NCBI RefSeq assembly: GCF_006783905.1
Contig: NZ_VFPE01000001.1
Span: forward strand, 1,302,001 to 1,366,000
Direction: 5' to 3'
Source: Microbacterium kyungheense
Lineage (GTDB): Bacteria; Actinomycetota; Actinomycetes; Actinomycetales; Microbacteriaceae
Length of the DNA stretch: 64,000 bases
Notes under the pieces: model-generated
What the model was told of the DNA's origin: nothing
Databases searched by the model: none
Seen by the model: only the letters and a program-made list of their open reading frames with translations
Position numbers and translations under genes: made by a program
Part shown: positions 18,055-25,770 of the stretch, one piece after another
Layout: the number at the start of each line of letters is the position of its first letter
How positions within the stretch are numbered: the first letter of the stretch is position 1

Positions 18055-18100
18055 AGACGAAACGCGCCTGACCTTGCGCAAGGTCAGGCGCGTTTCGTCT
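18055..18100. terminator. 46-bp perfect palindrome between convergent genes
   Basis: A perfect inverted repeat with no spacer, centre GACCTTGC/GCAAGGTC; in RNA it gives about a 20-bp stem. It is nested inside a second pair, CGTTGAGCG (about 18031-18039) and CGCTCAACG (18120-18128). It sits between the stops of the aldo/keto reductase (+) and the beta-helix protein (-), so a bidirectional terminator is likely. The flank GTTGAGCGAGCGAGGAACG looks like a dispersed intergenic repeat. Confidence 0.8.
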
Positions 18101-18141
18101 TCGGGCGCTGGAGCGCCCTCCGCTCAACGAACGGTGGACTC

Positions 18142-20028
18142 TTACGGCGCCGGGTAGTTCACGACGAACTGCGGCGTGCCGGTGTTCGAGTTGTCGGCCT
18201 GGCCGCCGACGCCGTTCACGACGTGCTGGATCGTGCCGGCCGACAGGTTGACGGTCATGATGTGGTGCAGCTGCACGCCCGGCGTCTCGGGCGCCTCGAA
18301 CCCGTTGGCGGTGAGGATCGACGGGTTGTTCTGGTTGAACACGTACACGCCGGCGCCGTCGAGGCGGTGGGTCGTGACGTCGTCGGCGATCTTGTAGCCC
18401 GGGTAGCCGAGCGTGCCGTCTGGCCGGGTCCAGTCGGCCTGCGTGGGCGGGTCGTAGGGCAGCTCGTTCTGGTACAGGATGACGCGGCCGTTCTCGCCGT
18501 TCCACAGCGTGTTGTACTGCTGGAAGTGCTCGACGAACAGGCCCGTCGCCGTCACGTCGTCGCCGTTCACGATGACGCCGTTGGTGCCGGTGTTGGTCGC
18601 CCAGCGCTGGTTGTCGCCGTTGACCCCGTCGTTCGGGTCGAAGCCCTCGACGCCGTGGTCGCCGCGCCACACCCAGATGTGGTCGATGAGGACGTCATCG
18701 GCGTTGACCTCGAGCGCGGTGGTGGCCTTGCCGATGTGGGGGCCGCCGACGCGGAAGTACACGTCGCTGAGGGTGATCGGGTCGTTCGGGTCGAGCTTCT
18801 TGCCGCCGTTCGCGTTCCCGACGCGCAGCAGGACCGGCGACAGGGCGGTGCCCGCGTCGATGGTGACGCCGGCGATCACGATGCCGTCGTTGTCCTTCAC
18901 CTCCAGCGGCACGGCCCCGCCCACCGCGGTGAGCGTCGCGTGGCCGAGTCCGAGCACGACGGTGCCGGGGCGCTTGACCTGGATGGTCTGGGCGATGTCG
19001 TACACGCCGGGCGTGAGGATGAGGTTCTGCCCGCGCGAGAGGGCGTTGTTGATCTGCTGCACCGAGTCGCCGGGCTTCGCGATGAAGAAGTCGGTGATCG
19101 GGATGCTGCGGCCCGCGGTCTGCCCGTCGGCCCAGCTGACGCCGCTGCTGTCGCGCTGCGCGGCGGGCACGCGGACGTTGTAGCGACCGTCGGCGTCGAC
19201 GTAGAGGTAGGGCTTCTCACGGCTGACCGGGGTCTTGTCGATCGTCGTGTAGGGCGGGTTGGGGAAGGCGGCGTCGTCCGGTGCGCCGACGACGCCTGAG
19301 AACACCTGGTTCCACACGCCGTTCGACCAGCCGGCGACCTCGGTGTTGCGGGTGAGCCACTGCTGCTGCGAGCCGCTCACGACGTACGGCAGCTTCGAGT
19401 CGGCGATGAATCCGCCGCTGGCGTACTGGGGGCCGGCGGTGCAGTAGTCCATGAGCGACACGTTGGCGCCGGTGATGTCCAGGCGGCGCATCGAGACGGC
19501 CTGCGACACGGCCCAGAAGTTCGCACTCTGGCGGCAGCCGTCCTGCCCGGCCTTGGCGACCGCGACGTGCAGGTTCGAGATCGTGCGCCAGAAGTTGACG
19601 AGTGCGAGGCAGTTGCCGGTACCGCCGTCGGCGAGGCACCGGTTGTATACCTCGAGTCCGCCGTTGAGGGTGACGTCGTCGGGCGACGCGCCGAGGCCGG
19701 CGATCTCGGTGTAGTAGCCGACCTTCACCTGCAGCGGGTCGGCCGCCGTGCCGTACTCGCCGGGCAGGAAGTACACCGCCTTGCGGACGGTGCTCATCTC
19801 GGCGTCGACCTGCTGCGCGTGCAGGGCGTCGAGCTCGCCGCGGATCTGCGAGAGCGGTGTGTCGGGGCTGTAGATCGTGACGTTCGGCCCGAAGTCCGGG
19901 TGGAACGGGTCGACCGTGCGCGGCGGCGCGGCGACCGCCGGCGCGGCCAGCAGGGCGCTCGCGATGAGCGCGGCGCCGGTGGCGAGGGCGCCGAGCCGCA
20001 CGGTTCGGCGGCTAACGGGGGTGGGCAT
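18142..20028 (-). CDS. secreted right-handed beta-helix protein, pectate-lyase-3/GH55-like
   Basis: A 628-residue exported protein. The signal peptide (about 1-34) has RRTVRLGALATGAALIASALLA and a cleavage site near AVAAPPR. Two beta-helix regions follow: one with VYFLPGEYG and a second with SVQQINNALSRGQNLILTPG, DNDGIVIAGVTIDAG and NTGTNGVIVNGDDVTATGLF. Such folds occur in pectinases, glucanases and GH55 enzymes; no catalytic residue could be assigned. The start ATG at 20028 follows GAGGAC. A palindromic LacI-like site lies just upstream of its -10 (TACAGT, 20082-20087), suggesting induction by a sugar. Export is fairly sure; the substrate is not. Confidence 0.75.
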   Translation of the reverse strand: MPTPVSRRTVRLGALATGAALIASALLAAPAVAAPPRTVDPFHPDFGPNVTIYSPDTPLSQIRGELDALHAQQVDAEMSTVRKAVYFLPGEYGTAADPLQVKVGYYTEIAGLGASPDDVTLNGGLEVYNRCLADGGTGNCLALVNFWRTISNLHVAVAKAGQDGCRQSANFWAVSQAVSMRRLDITGANVSLMDYCTAGPQYASGGFIADSKLPYVVSGSQQQWLTRNTEVAGWSNGVWNQVFSGVVGAPDDAAFPNPPYTTIDKTPVSREKPYLYVDADGRYNVRVPAAQRDSSGVSWADGQTAGRSIPITDFFIAKPGDSVQQINNALSRGQNLILTPGVYDIAQTIQVKRPGTVVLGLGHATLTAVGGAVPLEVKDNDGIVIAGVTIDAGTALSPVLLRVGNANGGKKLDPNDPITLSDVYFRVGGPHIGKATTALEVNADDVLIDHIWVWRGDHGVEGFDPNDGVNGDNQRWATNTGTNGVIVNGDDVTATGLFVEHFQQYNTLWNGENGRVILYQNELPYDPPTQADWTRPDGTLGYPGYKIADDVTTHRLDGAGVYVFNQNNPSILTANGFEAPETPGVQLHHIMTVNLSAGTIQHVVNGVGGQADNSNTGTPQFVVNYPAP

Positions 20029-20095
20029 GAGTTGTCCTCTCCGTCGAGGTGGGGGCGGCGGCTGTGCCGCTTACTTACCGGACTGTAACCAAACG

Positions 20096-20109
20096 TGAGA
20101 GCGGTCTCA
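20096..20109. promoter_or_regulatory. LacI-type operator upstream of the beta-helix gene
   Basis: TGAGAGCGGTCTCA: arms TGAGA/TCTCA around a GCGG centre. It lies 9 bases upstream of the minus-strand -10 box TACAGT, where a bound repressor would block the beta-helix gene. A related half-palindrome, GAGAGCGCTTGC, lies at 20124-20135. Confidence 0.55.
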
Positions 20110-20164
20110 AGGGTCATTTCGCGGAGAGCGCTTGCTGCTCCCGGAGGTCGGTTGCGCTCGGGAG

Positions 20165-20170
20165 TAGGGT
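20165..20170 (+). promoter_or_regulatory. -10 box of a leaderless glycosyltransferase mRNA
   Basis: TAGGGT ends 7 bases before the GTG at 20177, so transcription should start at the first base of the gene. Confidence 0.5.
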
Positions 20171-20176
20171 GTCGCT

Positions 20177-20986
20177 GTGCCCCTCGCTCCCCGCGTCGCC
20201 GTGGTCATCCCATGCCGGAACGATGCGGAGTACCTCCAGGCGTGCCTCGCCGCGCTGGCGGCGCAGACGCATCCGGCCGACCTCGTCGTCGTCGTCGACA
20301 ACGCCAGCACGGATGCCTCGGCCGAGGTCGCGCGGCGGTTCGGTGCCGTGGTCGTCGCCGAGCCCGCGATCGGCATCTGGCCGGCCGCGGCACGCGGCTA
20401 TGACGAGGCCCTGGAGGGTGCCGACATCATCGCCCGCCTGGACGCCGATTCCCGACCGCACTCCGACTGGGTGGCGCGGCTGGTGCGTGCGTTCGTGTCG
20501 GACCCGTCGCTCGGCGTGCTGACCGGTGGTGCCGAGTTCTACGGCGGGTCGCCGCTGCAGAATTACCTGGGCGAGCGGTGGTACATCGGCGGGGGGCATT
20601 ACTGGATCCGCAAGTGGCTGGGCATCCCGCTGGTGTTCGGGTCGAACTTCGCGATGCGCACGCGCGTGTGGGAGCGCGTGCGGGATCAGGTCGACCGCGG
20701 CAACGCCCGCATCCACGACGATCTCGATCTCACGATCCGACTGCGCTCCTCGGACGGCGTCAGGTACGACCCGCAGCTGCGCATGCCCGTGTCTGCGCGC
20801 CCCGTGCAGTCGGTCGGCGGACTGTCGCGGCGCGTGTTCAAGGTGGCCTCGACGTTCGCCGCGAGCTGGCCCGAGGGGGCGGCCTGGCGCCGTGCCGGGC
20901 TCGAGGGTGAGCAGCGCAGGCGGGCGGATGCCGGCGGCGAATGGATCGCCGACGGCGACGACTGGACGCCCGAGTACGGCGGGTAG
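20177..20986 (+). CDS. family 2 glycosyltransferase
   Basis: A 269-residue GT-A fold enzyme. AVVIPCRNDAEYL opens the nucleotide-binding part, VVDNASTD follows, and IARLDADSRP carries the metal-binding DAD motif. GSNFAMRTRVWE and HDDLDLTIRL (acidic catalytic-base region) come later. Near the C-terminus is a weakly hydrophobic segment. It would transfer a sugar from a nucleotide sugar to a lipid, polysaccharide or protein acceptor. GTG 20177 is set by the -10 box at 20165. No other envelope-sugar genes adjoin it. Confidence 0.85.
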   Translation: MPLAPRVAVVIPCRNDAEYLQACLAALAAQTHPADLVVVVDNASTDASAEVARRFGAVVVAEPAIGIWPAAARGYDEALEGADIIARLDADSRPHSDWVARLVRAFVSDPSLGVLTGGAEFYGGSPLQNYLGERWYIGGGHYWIRKWLGIPLVFGSNFAMRTRVWERVRDQVDRGNARIHDDLDLTIRLRSSDGVRYDPQLRMPVSARPVQSVGGLSRRVFKVASTFAASWPEGAAWRRAGLEGEQRRRADAGGEWIADGDDWTPEYGG

Positions 20987-21022
20987 TCCGGTGGCCGGCG
21001 GGCGCGTGTCGGCGCCGCGGCG

Positions 21023-21028
21023 TAGGTT
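21023..21028 (+). promoter_or_regulatory. -10 box of the leaderless SRPBCC mRNA
   Basis: TAGGTT ends 7 bases before ATG 21035. Confidence 0.5.
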
Positions 21029-21034
21029 GACGGT

Positions 21035-21466
21035 ATGCATGAGCTGACCGAAGAGGCGCTGGTCGCGGCATCCGCCGACGAGGTGTGGCGGGATCTGACC
21101 CGCTCGGGTGCGCTGGCGGAGTGGTTCTGGCCGCCGCGGATGCAGCCGACCGCACTCGTCGAGCTGCGCGAGCTGGGACGCTGGCAGGTCCGGTCTGAGC
21201 CGGCGGGCATCGCGGTCGAGGCCGTCGTGCTCGCCGTCGACGCCCCGCGAACGCTGCGGCTGGAGTGGCGGTGGGAGGGAGAGGACGCCGCCACCGACGT
21301 CGGGATCACGCTCGAGCCCGCCGCAGATTCCGCGACGCGCGTGATCGTGCGTCACAGCGGCTTCGCGACGGCCGCGGAACGCCAGAATCACGTCGAGGGA
21401 TGGGCGGACTGCCTGCAGCGTCTCGTCGACCGGTACGGTGGGGCGCCGGGGGAGCGGCTGCCGTGA
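21035..21466 (+). CDS. SRPBCC/AHSA1-like protein
   Basis: A 143-residue START/SRPBCC-fold protein (ASADEVWRDLTRSGALAEWFW at the start; LRLEWRWEGEDAATDVGITL in the middle; SGFATAAERQNHVEGW near the end), the pattern of AHSA1-like ligand-binding or co-chaperone proteins. ATG 21035 follows a -10 box at the leaderless distance. Its stop overlaps the next start (GTGA), so it is coupled to the DUF1905 gene. Its ligand is unknown. Confidence 0.8.
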   Translation: MHELTEEALVAASADEVWRDLTRSGALAEWFWPPRMQPTALVELRELGRWQVRSEPAGIAVEAVVLAVDAPRTLRLEWRWEGEDAATDVGITLEPAADSATRVIVRHSGFATAAERQNHVEGWADCLQRLVDRYGGAPGERLP

Positions 21467-21759
21467 TCATCGAGTTCGACGGCGACGTGTTCCGGTGGGA
21501 TGCGCGCGACGATGCGGCATGGTTCTTCACCGCCGTGCCGACCGAGCTGAGCGCCGAGATCCGCGAGATCCCGCGGCCGTTCCGCGGGTTCGGCTCGGTG
21601 CGCGTGAATGCGCGCGTCGGCGGGAGCGAATGGCGGACGTCGATCTTCCCGAGTTCGTCGGGGGAGTACGTGCTGCCGCTCAAGAAGGCTGTGCGCACCG
21701 CCGAGCGGCTCGTGGACGGCGGCCCGGTGTCGGTGCGGCTCGAGGTCCTGGACGGCTGA
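21463..21759 (+). CDS. DUF1905 protein
   Basis: A 98-residue protein matching DUF1905: FDGDVFRWDARDDAAWFFTAVP, then FRGFGSVRVNARVGGSEWRTSIFP and GEYVLPLKKAVR. Members are small beta-barrel proteins of unknown function, often beside SRPBCC or YdeI-type genes, as here. The GTG overlaps the preceding stop by 4 bases. Convergent with the Fic gene, 30 bases away. Confidence 0.8.
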   Translation: MIIEFDGDVFRWDARDDAAWFFTAVPTELSAEIREIPRPFRGFGSVRVNARVGGSEWRTSIFPSSSGEYVLPLKKAVRTAERLVDGGPVSVRLEVLDG

Positions 21760-21789
21760 GCCGGCGAGGCCGGTGCGGACCGCCGGTTA

Positions 21790-23064
21790 TCAGCGCAGGC
21801 GTCCGACGTGTGCGGCGTCGGGGACGGCAGGTCCGCCGGCGGGGCGACGGTGGTCGGTGTCGCCGCCGCCGATGCGGTTGCTGCGTTCGGTGAGGGCGAC
21901 GAGTGCGAGGTGGCGATCGGCGGTCCAGCAGATGAGGCGGCCGCGCTGGTCCTTGGTGCGGCCGAGGATCCCGGCATCCGCCAGCTCGGTGAGAGCCCGA
22001 TGCGCGGCGACCGTCGAGACGCCGTGCTTGAGCGCGACCGACTCGATCGTGGGGACGGGGTCGGCGGCGAGCGAGGCGAGGATGCGCAGCACGACCGCGT
22101 CGCGGCGCGGCGCGGCGGGGGAGAGTCCCCGGCTCCGGCGGTAGGCGATGAGTTCGGCGAGGGTCTGCTCGTCGAGCCGGACGACGTCGGCGGCGAGCTG
22201 CACGGCGTTCGCTGCGGCGCGTTCGGTGGCCTGCGCGAAGCCGATGATCCAGTCGTCGAGCCGCGGTGGGTCGGCGCGGAAGGCCGTGAGTCCCGCGATG
22301 TAGGCGTCGGTGTCGCCGGCGAAGACGGTGCTGATGGGGATGAGGATGCCGCGCAGTGCGTCCGTGCGGTGCAGCACGGTGTGGATGAGGGCGCGGCCGG
22401 TGCGACCGTTGCCGTCGATGAACGGGTGGATCGTCTCGAACTGCGCATGCGCGATGGCCGCGCGCACGACGGGGTTGCCCGCCGTCTCGGTCACGAACGC
22501 GGCCAGGTCGTCGACGAGCCGGCGCACCTCCGTCTCGGGCGGGGGGACGAAGTCGGCGCGCAGGGGACTCCAGCCGGGGCCGCCGACCCAGTTCTGCTCG
22601 GTGCGCAGGCCTGGCGGCAGAGACGGCTCGATGACGTGCTGCAGGGTGACGATGTCGTCGGCTGTCACAGGGCGATCGCGGTCCGCGAGGGCGGCGATGG
22701 CCGCCTCGGTCGCACGGACGTTGCCGATGACGTCGAGCGCGACGCGGGTACCGGTGTCGAGGGTCTCGGCGATCGCGAGGCGCTTCGGCGTGATCCGGTT
22801 GCCCTCGATCCACGACGACGAGATGCTCTCGGAACGGATCAGCAGGTGGTTGAGGTACGCGCCGTGCGAGCCGATGCGCTCGTCGGCGCGGGCGAGCACG
22901 GTGAGGGCGTCCTCGGCGGCGGCCTGGGCTGCGGGTCCTATGGCGGGGAGGGTGCGTCCGAGCTCGTCCGGCACGAACGCGAGGTAGCGCCCGGCCGCAC
23001 GATCACGCCGGCCGAGGTGGGTGGCGTCACGGGCGTCCCAGAGTCGCTCGACGAAGGTGGGCAT
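21790..23064 (-). CDS. Fic-family protein (AMPylator) with N-terminal inhibitory motif
   Basis: A 424-residue Fic protein. The Fic signature HPFIDGNGRTGR starts at H213. An N-terminal helix carries SSWIEG (83-88), matching the (S/T)xxxE(G/N) inhibitory motif, so it is self-inhibited through E87. The C-terminal about 120 residues look like a winged helix (HGVSTVAAHRALTELADAGI). These proteins attach AMP to target proteins; targets are unknown. The ATG at 23064 follows GGAGGTG, preferred over an upstream GTG. A very AT-rich segment with two direct repeats lies just upstream. Convergent with DUF1905. Confidence 0.88.
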   Translation of the reverse strand: MPTFVERLWDARDATHLGRRDRAAGRYLAFVPDELGRTLPAIGPAAQAAAEDALTVLARADERIGSHGAYLNHLLIRSESISSSWIEGNRITPKRLAIAETLDTGTRVALDVIGNVRATEAAIAALADRDRPVTADDIVTLQHVIEPSLPPGLRTEQNWVGGPGWSPLRADFVPPPETEVRRLVDDLAAFVTETAGNPVVRAAIAHAQFETIHPFIDGNGRTGRALIHTVLHRTDALRGILIPISTVFAGDTDAYIAGLTAFRADPPRLDDWIIGFAQATERAAANAVQLAADVVRLDEQTLAELIAYRRSRGLSPAAPRRDAVVLRILASLAADPVPTIESVALKHGVSTVAAHRALTELADAGILGRTKDQRGRLICWTADRHLALVALTERSNRIGGGDTDHRRPAGGPAVPDAAHVGRLR

Positions 23065-23095
23065 GTACACCTCCAAATGTGTACCGATGGAGCTC

Positions 23096-23124
23096 AAAAT
23101 TAATGTTAATCCCGTAAAATTAAT
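23096..23124. repeat. paired direct repeats in an AT-rich promoter segment
   Basis: AAAATTAAT occurs at 23096-23104 and 23116-23124, exactly 20 bases apart (two helical turns), in an AT-rich stretch very unlike the rest of the window. It lies upstream of the Fic gene (-) and pilin gene (+), a likely regulator-binding or promoter region. Confidence 0.6.
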
Positions 23125-23255
23125 TATGGAGTCTCGACAGGTCCTCTTGCGTATGTCCTGAGTGAAAGCTGCGCTGTGCGGGTTGTCTTGTCTGCGTCAC
23201 TTTGCCATTGTCGACAGAGGGGAGGGACGCGTGCTCGGTCATGCGCGGGACGCGC

Positions 23256-23302
23256 CCCGTGGGCGTGGGACGCCGACTGCGGCTGCGAGGCGCGCCCACG
23301 GG
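23256..23302 (+). promoter_or_regulatory. hairpin in the pilin gene leader
   Basis: CCCGTGGGCG (23256-23265) pairs exactly with 23293-23302, enclosing 27 bases, and ends 37 bases before the pilin ATG. It could be a leader RNA element; no known riboswitch was recognised. The remainder of the 275-base Fic-pilin gap shows nothing else clear. Confidence 0.35.
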
Positions 23303-23339
23303 ATATCGGTCGACGATCTCATCCGGGGAGAGACTCGTC

Positions 23340-23765
23340 ATGCGTGCAGTGCAGACAGGCGATCTCTCAGTCGGCCGAGCCCGTGAGGACGCGGAACGGG
23401 GTCTTACGCTCGTCGAGCTGATCATCGTCGTCGTGATCTTCGCGATCCTGGTGGCGATCGCCATACCTCTGTACCTCAACCTGCAGCAGCATGCTCGCAA
23501 CAACGCCGCCGCGGCGGCCGCCGCGAACGCGGCGGCCATGATCACCGCCCAGATGGCGCAGCGCCCTTCGATTGCGCCGATCGATGTCGACACGACCGCG
23601 ATCACGCGCTACGTCGACCCCCCGCTCGCACTGCAGGTCTCCGGTGACGTCGGCGACATCGGCAGCGTCTGTGTGAGGATCATCTCGGGGGGCGGAGTCG
23701 ATGCCCTTCACCTTGCCGGCGGCGCCGAGGAGATTACGGCAGGGCCCTGCTCGTCGGCGCGATGA
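23340..23765 (+). CDS. type IV pilin-like protein
   Basis: A 141-residue prepilin. The leader ends AERG, followed by LTLVELIIVVVIFAILVAIA: cleavage after G21 and the glutamate at mature position 5 (E26) are both present. The mature part is about 120 aa with an Ala-rich helix and two C-terminal cysteines (C111, C137) that could form the D-loop disulfide. ATG 23340 is preceded by GGGGAGAG at 23325-23332. The next gene is a prepilin peptidase. No pilus ATPase, platform protein or second pilin is in this window, so it may work with machinery elsewhere or be a pseudopilin. Confidence 0.85.
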   Translation: MRAVQTGDLSVGRAREDAERGLTLVELIIVVVIFAILVAIAIPLYLNLQQHARNNAAAAAAANAAAMITAQMAQRPSIAPIDVDTTAITRYVDPPLALQVSGDVGDIGSVCVRIISGGGVDALHLAGGAEEITAGPCSSAR

Positions 23766-23834
23766 GTTGACCTCGGCCTGCAGGACAAGCGCCAGCCGAA
23801 GCGCTGGATGTTCCGACGCCGCGTCATCAGCCGG

Positions 23835-23840
23835 TACCCT
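23835..23840 (+). promoter_or_regulatory. -10 box of a leaderless prepilin peptidase mRNA
   Basis: TACCCT ends 7 bases before GTG 23847, giving the peptidase its own promoter as well as possible read-through from the pilin gene. Confidence 0.4.
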
Positions 23841-23846
23841 GCCGGA

Positions 23847-24593
23847 GTGCCGACGGCTCTCCCTCCCCTCCTCGCCGTCAGCGCGGGCGTACTCGGTCTG
23901 CTCGTCGGATGGGCGATGACGGCAATGGTCGACGTCGCCGCTCCGGTGGACCGGAGCGCACGCGGTCGGGGCGGCACTGCAGCACGATCGTCGGTCGTCG
24001 CCGTCGTCACGGGCATGGCGTTCGCGGTCGTCACGTGGACGGCGTTGACGAGCCCGGCGACGTTGGGGGTCTCGTCGAGCGAGCCGCTCGCGCTCGCCCT
24101 CGTCGCCGTCGCGTTCCTCTCCTTCGCGGCCATCAGCGTCGCGCTGACCGCGATCGACGTCGGCGCGCATCGATTGCCGAACCGGATCGTGCTGCCCAGC
24201 TTTGCTGTCGCAGGCGTCCTCTTCGCGATCGCGGCCGGGGTGCAGCGGGAGTGGGACTCGTTGCTGCGTGCTGCGATCGGCATGACGGTGTTGTACACGT
24301 TCTACTTCGTCCTGCGGCTGGTCGGCAGGGGAGGCATGGGGGGCGGAGACGTCAAGCTCGCCGGTGTCATCGGCATCCACCTCGGGTGGGTCGGCTGGGG
24401 AGCTCTCGCCGTCGGCGCATCTGCAGCGTTCCTATACGGCGGCTTGTTCGGCGTCGCTCTGCTGCTGCTGCGGCGCGCAGGCCGCAAGACCGCGATCCCG
24501 TTCGGTCCGTGGATGATCCTCGGCGCCTGGACCGGTGTCTTCGCCGGCGAGGCCGTCTGGGACTGGTACCTGGGATTTCTGACCGGGTCGTGA
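23847..24593 (+). CDS. prepilin peptidase (A24 family)
   Basis: A 248-residue polytopic aspartic protease. The two catalytic aspartates are D104 (TAIDVGAHRLPN) and D168 in GGGDVKLAG. Seven or eight hydrophobic segments. It lacks the N-terminal cysteine-motif methyltransferase domain of PilD, as is common in Gram-positive enzymes. It should cleave the leader of the pilin 82 bases upstream. The start is GTG 23847, set by the leaderless -10 box; ATG 23808 in the same frame is the alternative. Confidence 0.85.
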   Translation: MPTALPPLLAVSAGVLGLLVGWAMTAMVDVAAPVDRSARGRGGTAARSSVVAVVTGMAFAVVTWTALTSPATLGVSSSEPLALALVAVAFLSFAAISVALTAIDVGAHRLPNRIVLPSFAVAGVLFAIAAGVQREWDSLLRAAIGMTVLYTFYFVLRLVGRGGMGGGDVKLAGVIGIHLGWVGWGALAVGASAAFLYGGLFGVALLLLRRAGRKTAIPFGPWMILGAWTGVFAGEAVWDWYLGFLTGS

Positions 24594-24662
24594 CCGCGGT
24601 CGGGTAGATGGGGCGTCTGTCGCCCCGCGTCAACCCCTCACCGCGTCGTCCTGGTCGCTCGG

Positions 24663-24668
24663 TATGGT
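24663..24668 (+). promoter_or_regulatory. -10 box of a leaderless yihY-like mRNA
   Basis: TATGGT ends 8 bases before ATG 24676. Confidence 0.45.
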
Positions 24669-24675
24669 GGCGGGC

Positions 24676-25770
24676 ATGGCGGAGTGGATCAAGAAGGTCA
24701 CGGCCTGGGCGCTCTCTCTCCGGCCGGTGCGCGTCTGGCTGCACTACTCCGAGCGCCGCGGGCCGATGCTCTCGGACAGCGTCACGTACCGCGCCCTGTT
24801 CTCGGTCTTCGCCGGCGTGCTGCTCGGGTTCTCGGTCGCCGCGGTCTGGCTCGCCGGCAATCCCGAGGCGCTGCGGGCACTGGTGTCGGCGGTGGATGCC
24901 GCCATCCCGGGCCTGGTGGGCAAGCGCGGCGTGGTCGACGTCACCGAGATCGACGCGCCGGCCGGCTTCACCGTGGCGGGGATCATCGCCCTCGTGGGTC
25001 TCGTGGGCGCCGCGATCGGCGCCGTCGGATCGCTGCGCGTGGGGATGCGGACGCTCGCCGACAAGGTGCACGACGACGTGTTCTTCCTCTGGGTGCTGCT
25101 GCGCAACCTGCTGCTCGCCGCCGCGATCGGCGGCGGGTTCGTCCTCTCTGCGGGCGCCACGTTCGTCGGCACGTCGTTCGTGGGCGCGGTGCTCGATTGG
25201 CTCGGGATCGGCGGCGACCTCGCCCGGATCGCGACCCGCGGCGTCTCGCTCGTCGTCGTCTTCGCCCTCGACATGGCGATCATCGCCCTCGCCTTCGTCA
25301 CCTTGAGCGGCGTGCACGCGCGACCTCGGGCGCTGTGGGCGGGAGCGTTCATCGGCGCGATCGGCCTCACCGTGCTGCAGCAGCTGTCGGGTCTGTTCGT
25401 GAGCGGTGCCGGCGCGAACCCGCTGCTCGCCTCGTTCGCCGCGCTGATCGCCCTGCTGCTGTGGCTCAACCTGTCGGCGCAGGTGATCCTGCTCGCCTCG
25501 ACGTGGGTGATCGTCAGCGAGCGTGAGCAGGTCGACCGGGTGCGGGAGCGCTACGGCTCGCCCACGTTCGCGATGCGGCGGGTGAGGCAGGCCGAGGATG
25601 CCGTCCGCGTGGCGAGCGAGGAGCTCGAGCACGCCCGTGCCGAGGCCGACAGGGAGCGCCGCGAGCGCATCGCCAAGGGCGACGACGACAAGCGCGAGGA
25701 CGAGCACGGGAGCAGCCCCGGACCGGACGACGGACGGGAGCGTGCGCGGGCGACCGAGGATGCCTCGTGA
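24676..25770 (+). CDS. YihY/BrkB-family membrane protein
   Basis: A 364-residue protein with six membrane segments; SERRGPMLSDSVTYRALFSVFAGVL is the family's N-terminal pattern. The about 90-residue C-terminal tail is charged and soluble (ERERRERI-type helices). The family was once called ribonuclease BN; its true role is unknown. ATG 24676 is favoured over 24664 by the leaderless spacing. Its stop overlaps the next start by 4 bases (GTGA). Confidence 0.83.
   Translation: MAEWIKKVTAWALSLRPVRVWLHYSERRGPMLSDSVTYRALFSVFAGVLLGFSVAAVWLAGNPEALRALVSAVDAAIPGLVGKRGVVDVTEIDAPAGFTVAGIIALVGLVGAAIGAVGSLRVGMRTLADKVHDDVFFLWVLLRNLLLAAAIGGGFVLSAGATFVGTSFVGAVLDWLGIGGDLARIATRGVSLVVVFALDMAIIALAFVTLSGVHARPRALWAGAFIGAIGLTVLQQLSGLFVSGAGANPLLASFAALIALLLWLNLSAQVILLASTWVIVSEREQVDRVRERYGSPTFAMRRVRQAEDAVRVASEELEHARAEADRERRERIAKGDDDKREDEHGSSPGPDDGRERARATEDAS

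Noticed and set aside
23165-23340. possible cyclic-di-GMP riboswitch before the pilin gene
   Set aside because: GGGACGC occurs, but the conserved AAAGCC and pairing pattern of the GEMM class do not follow.
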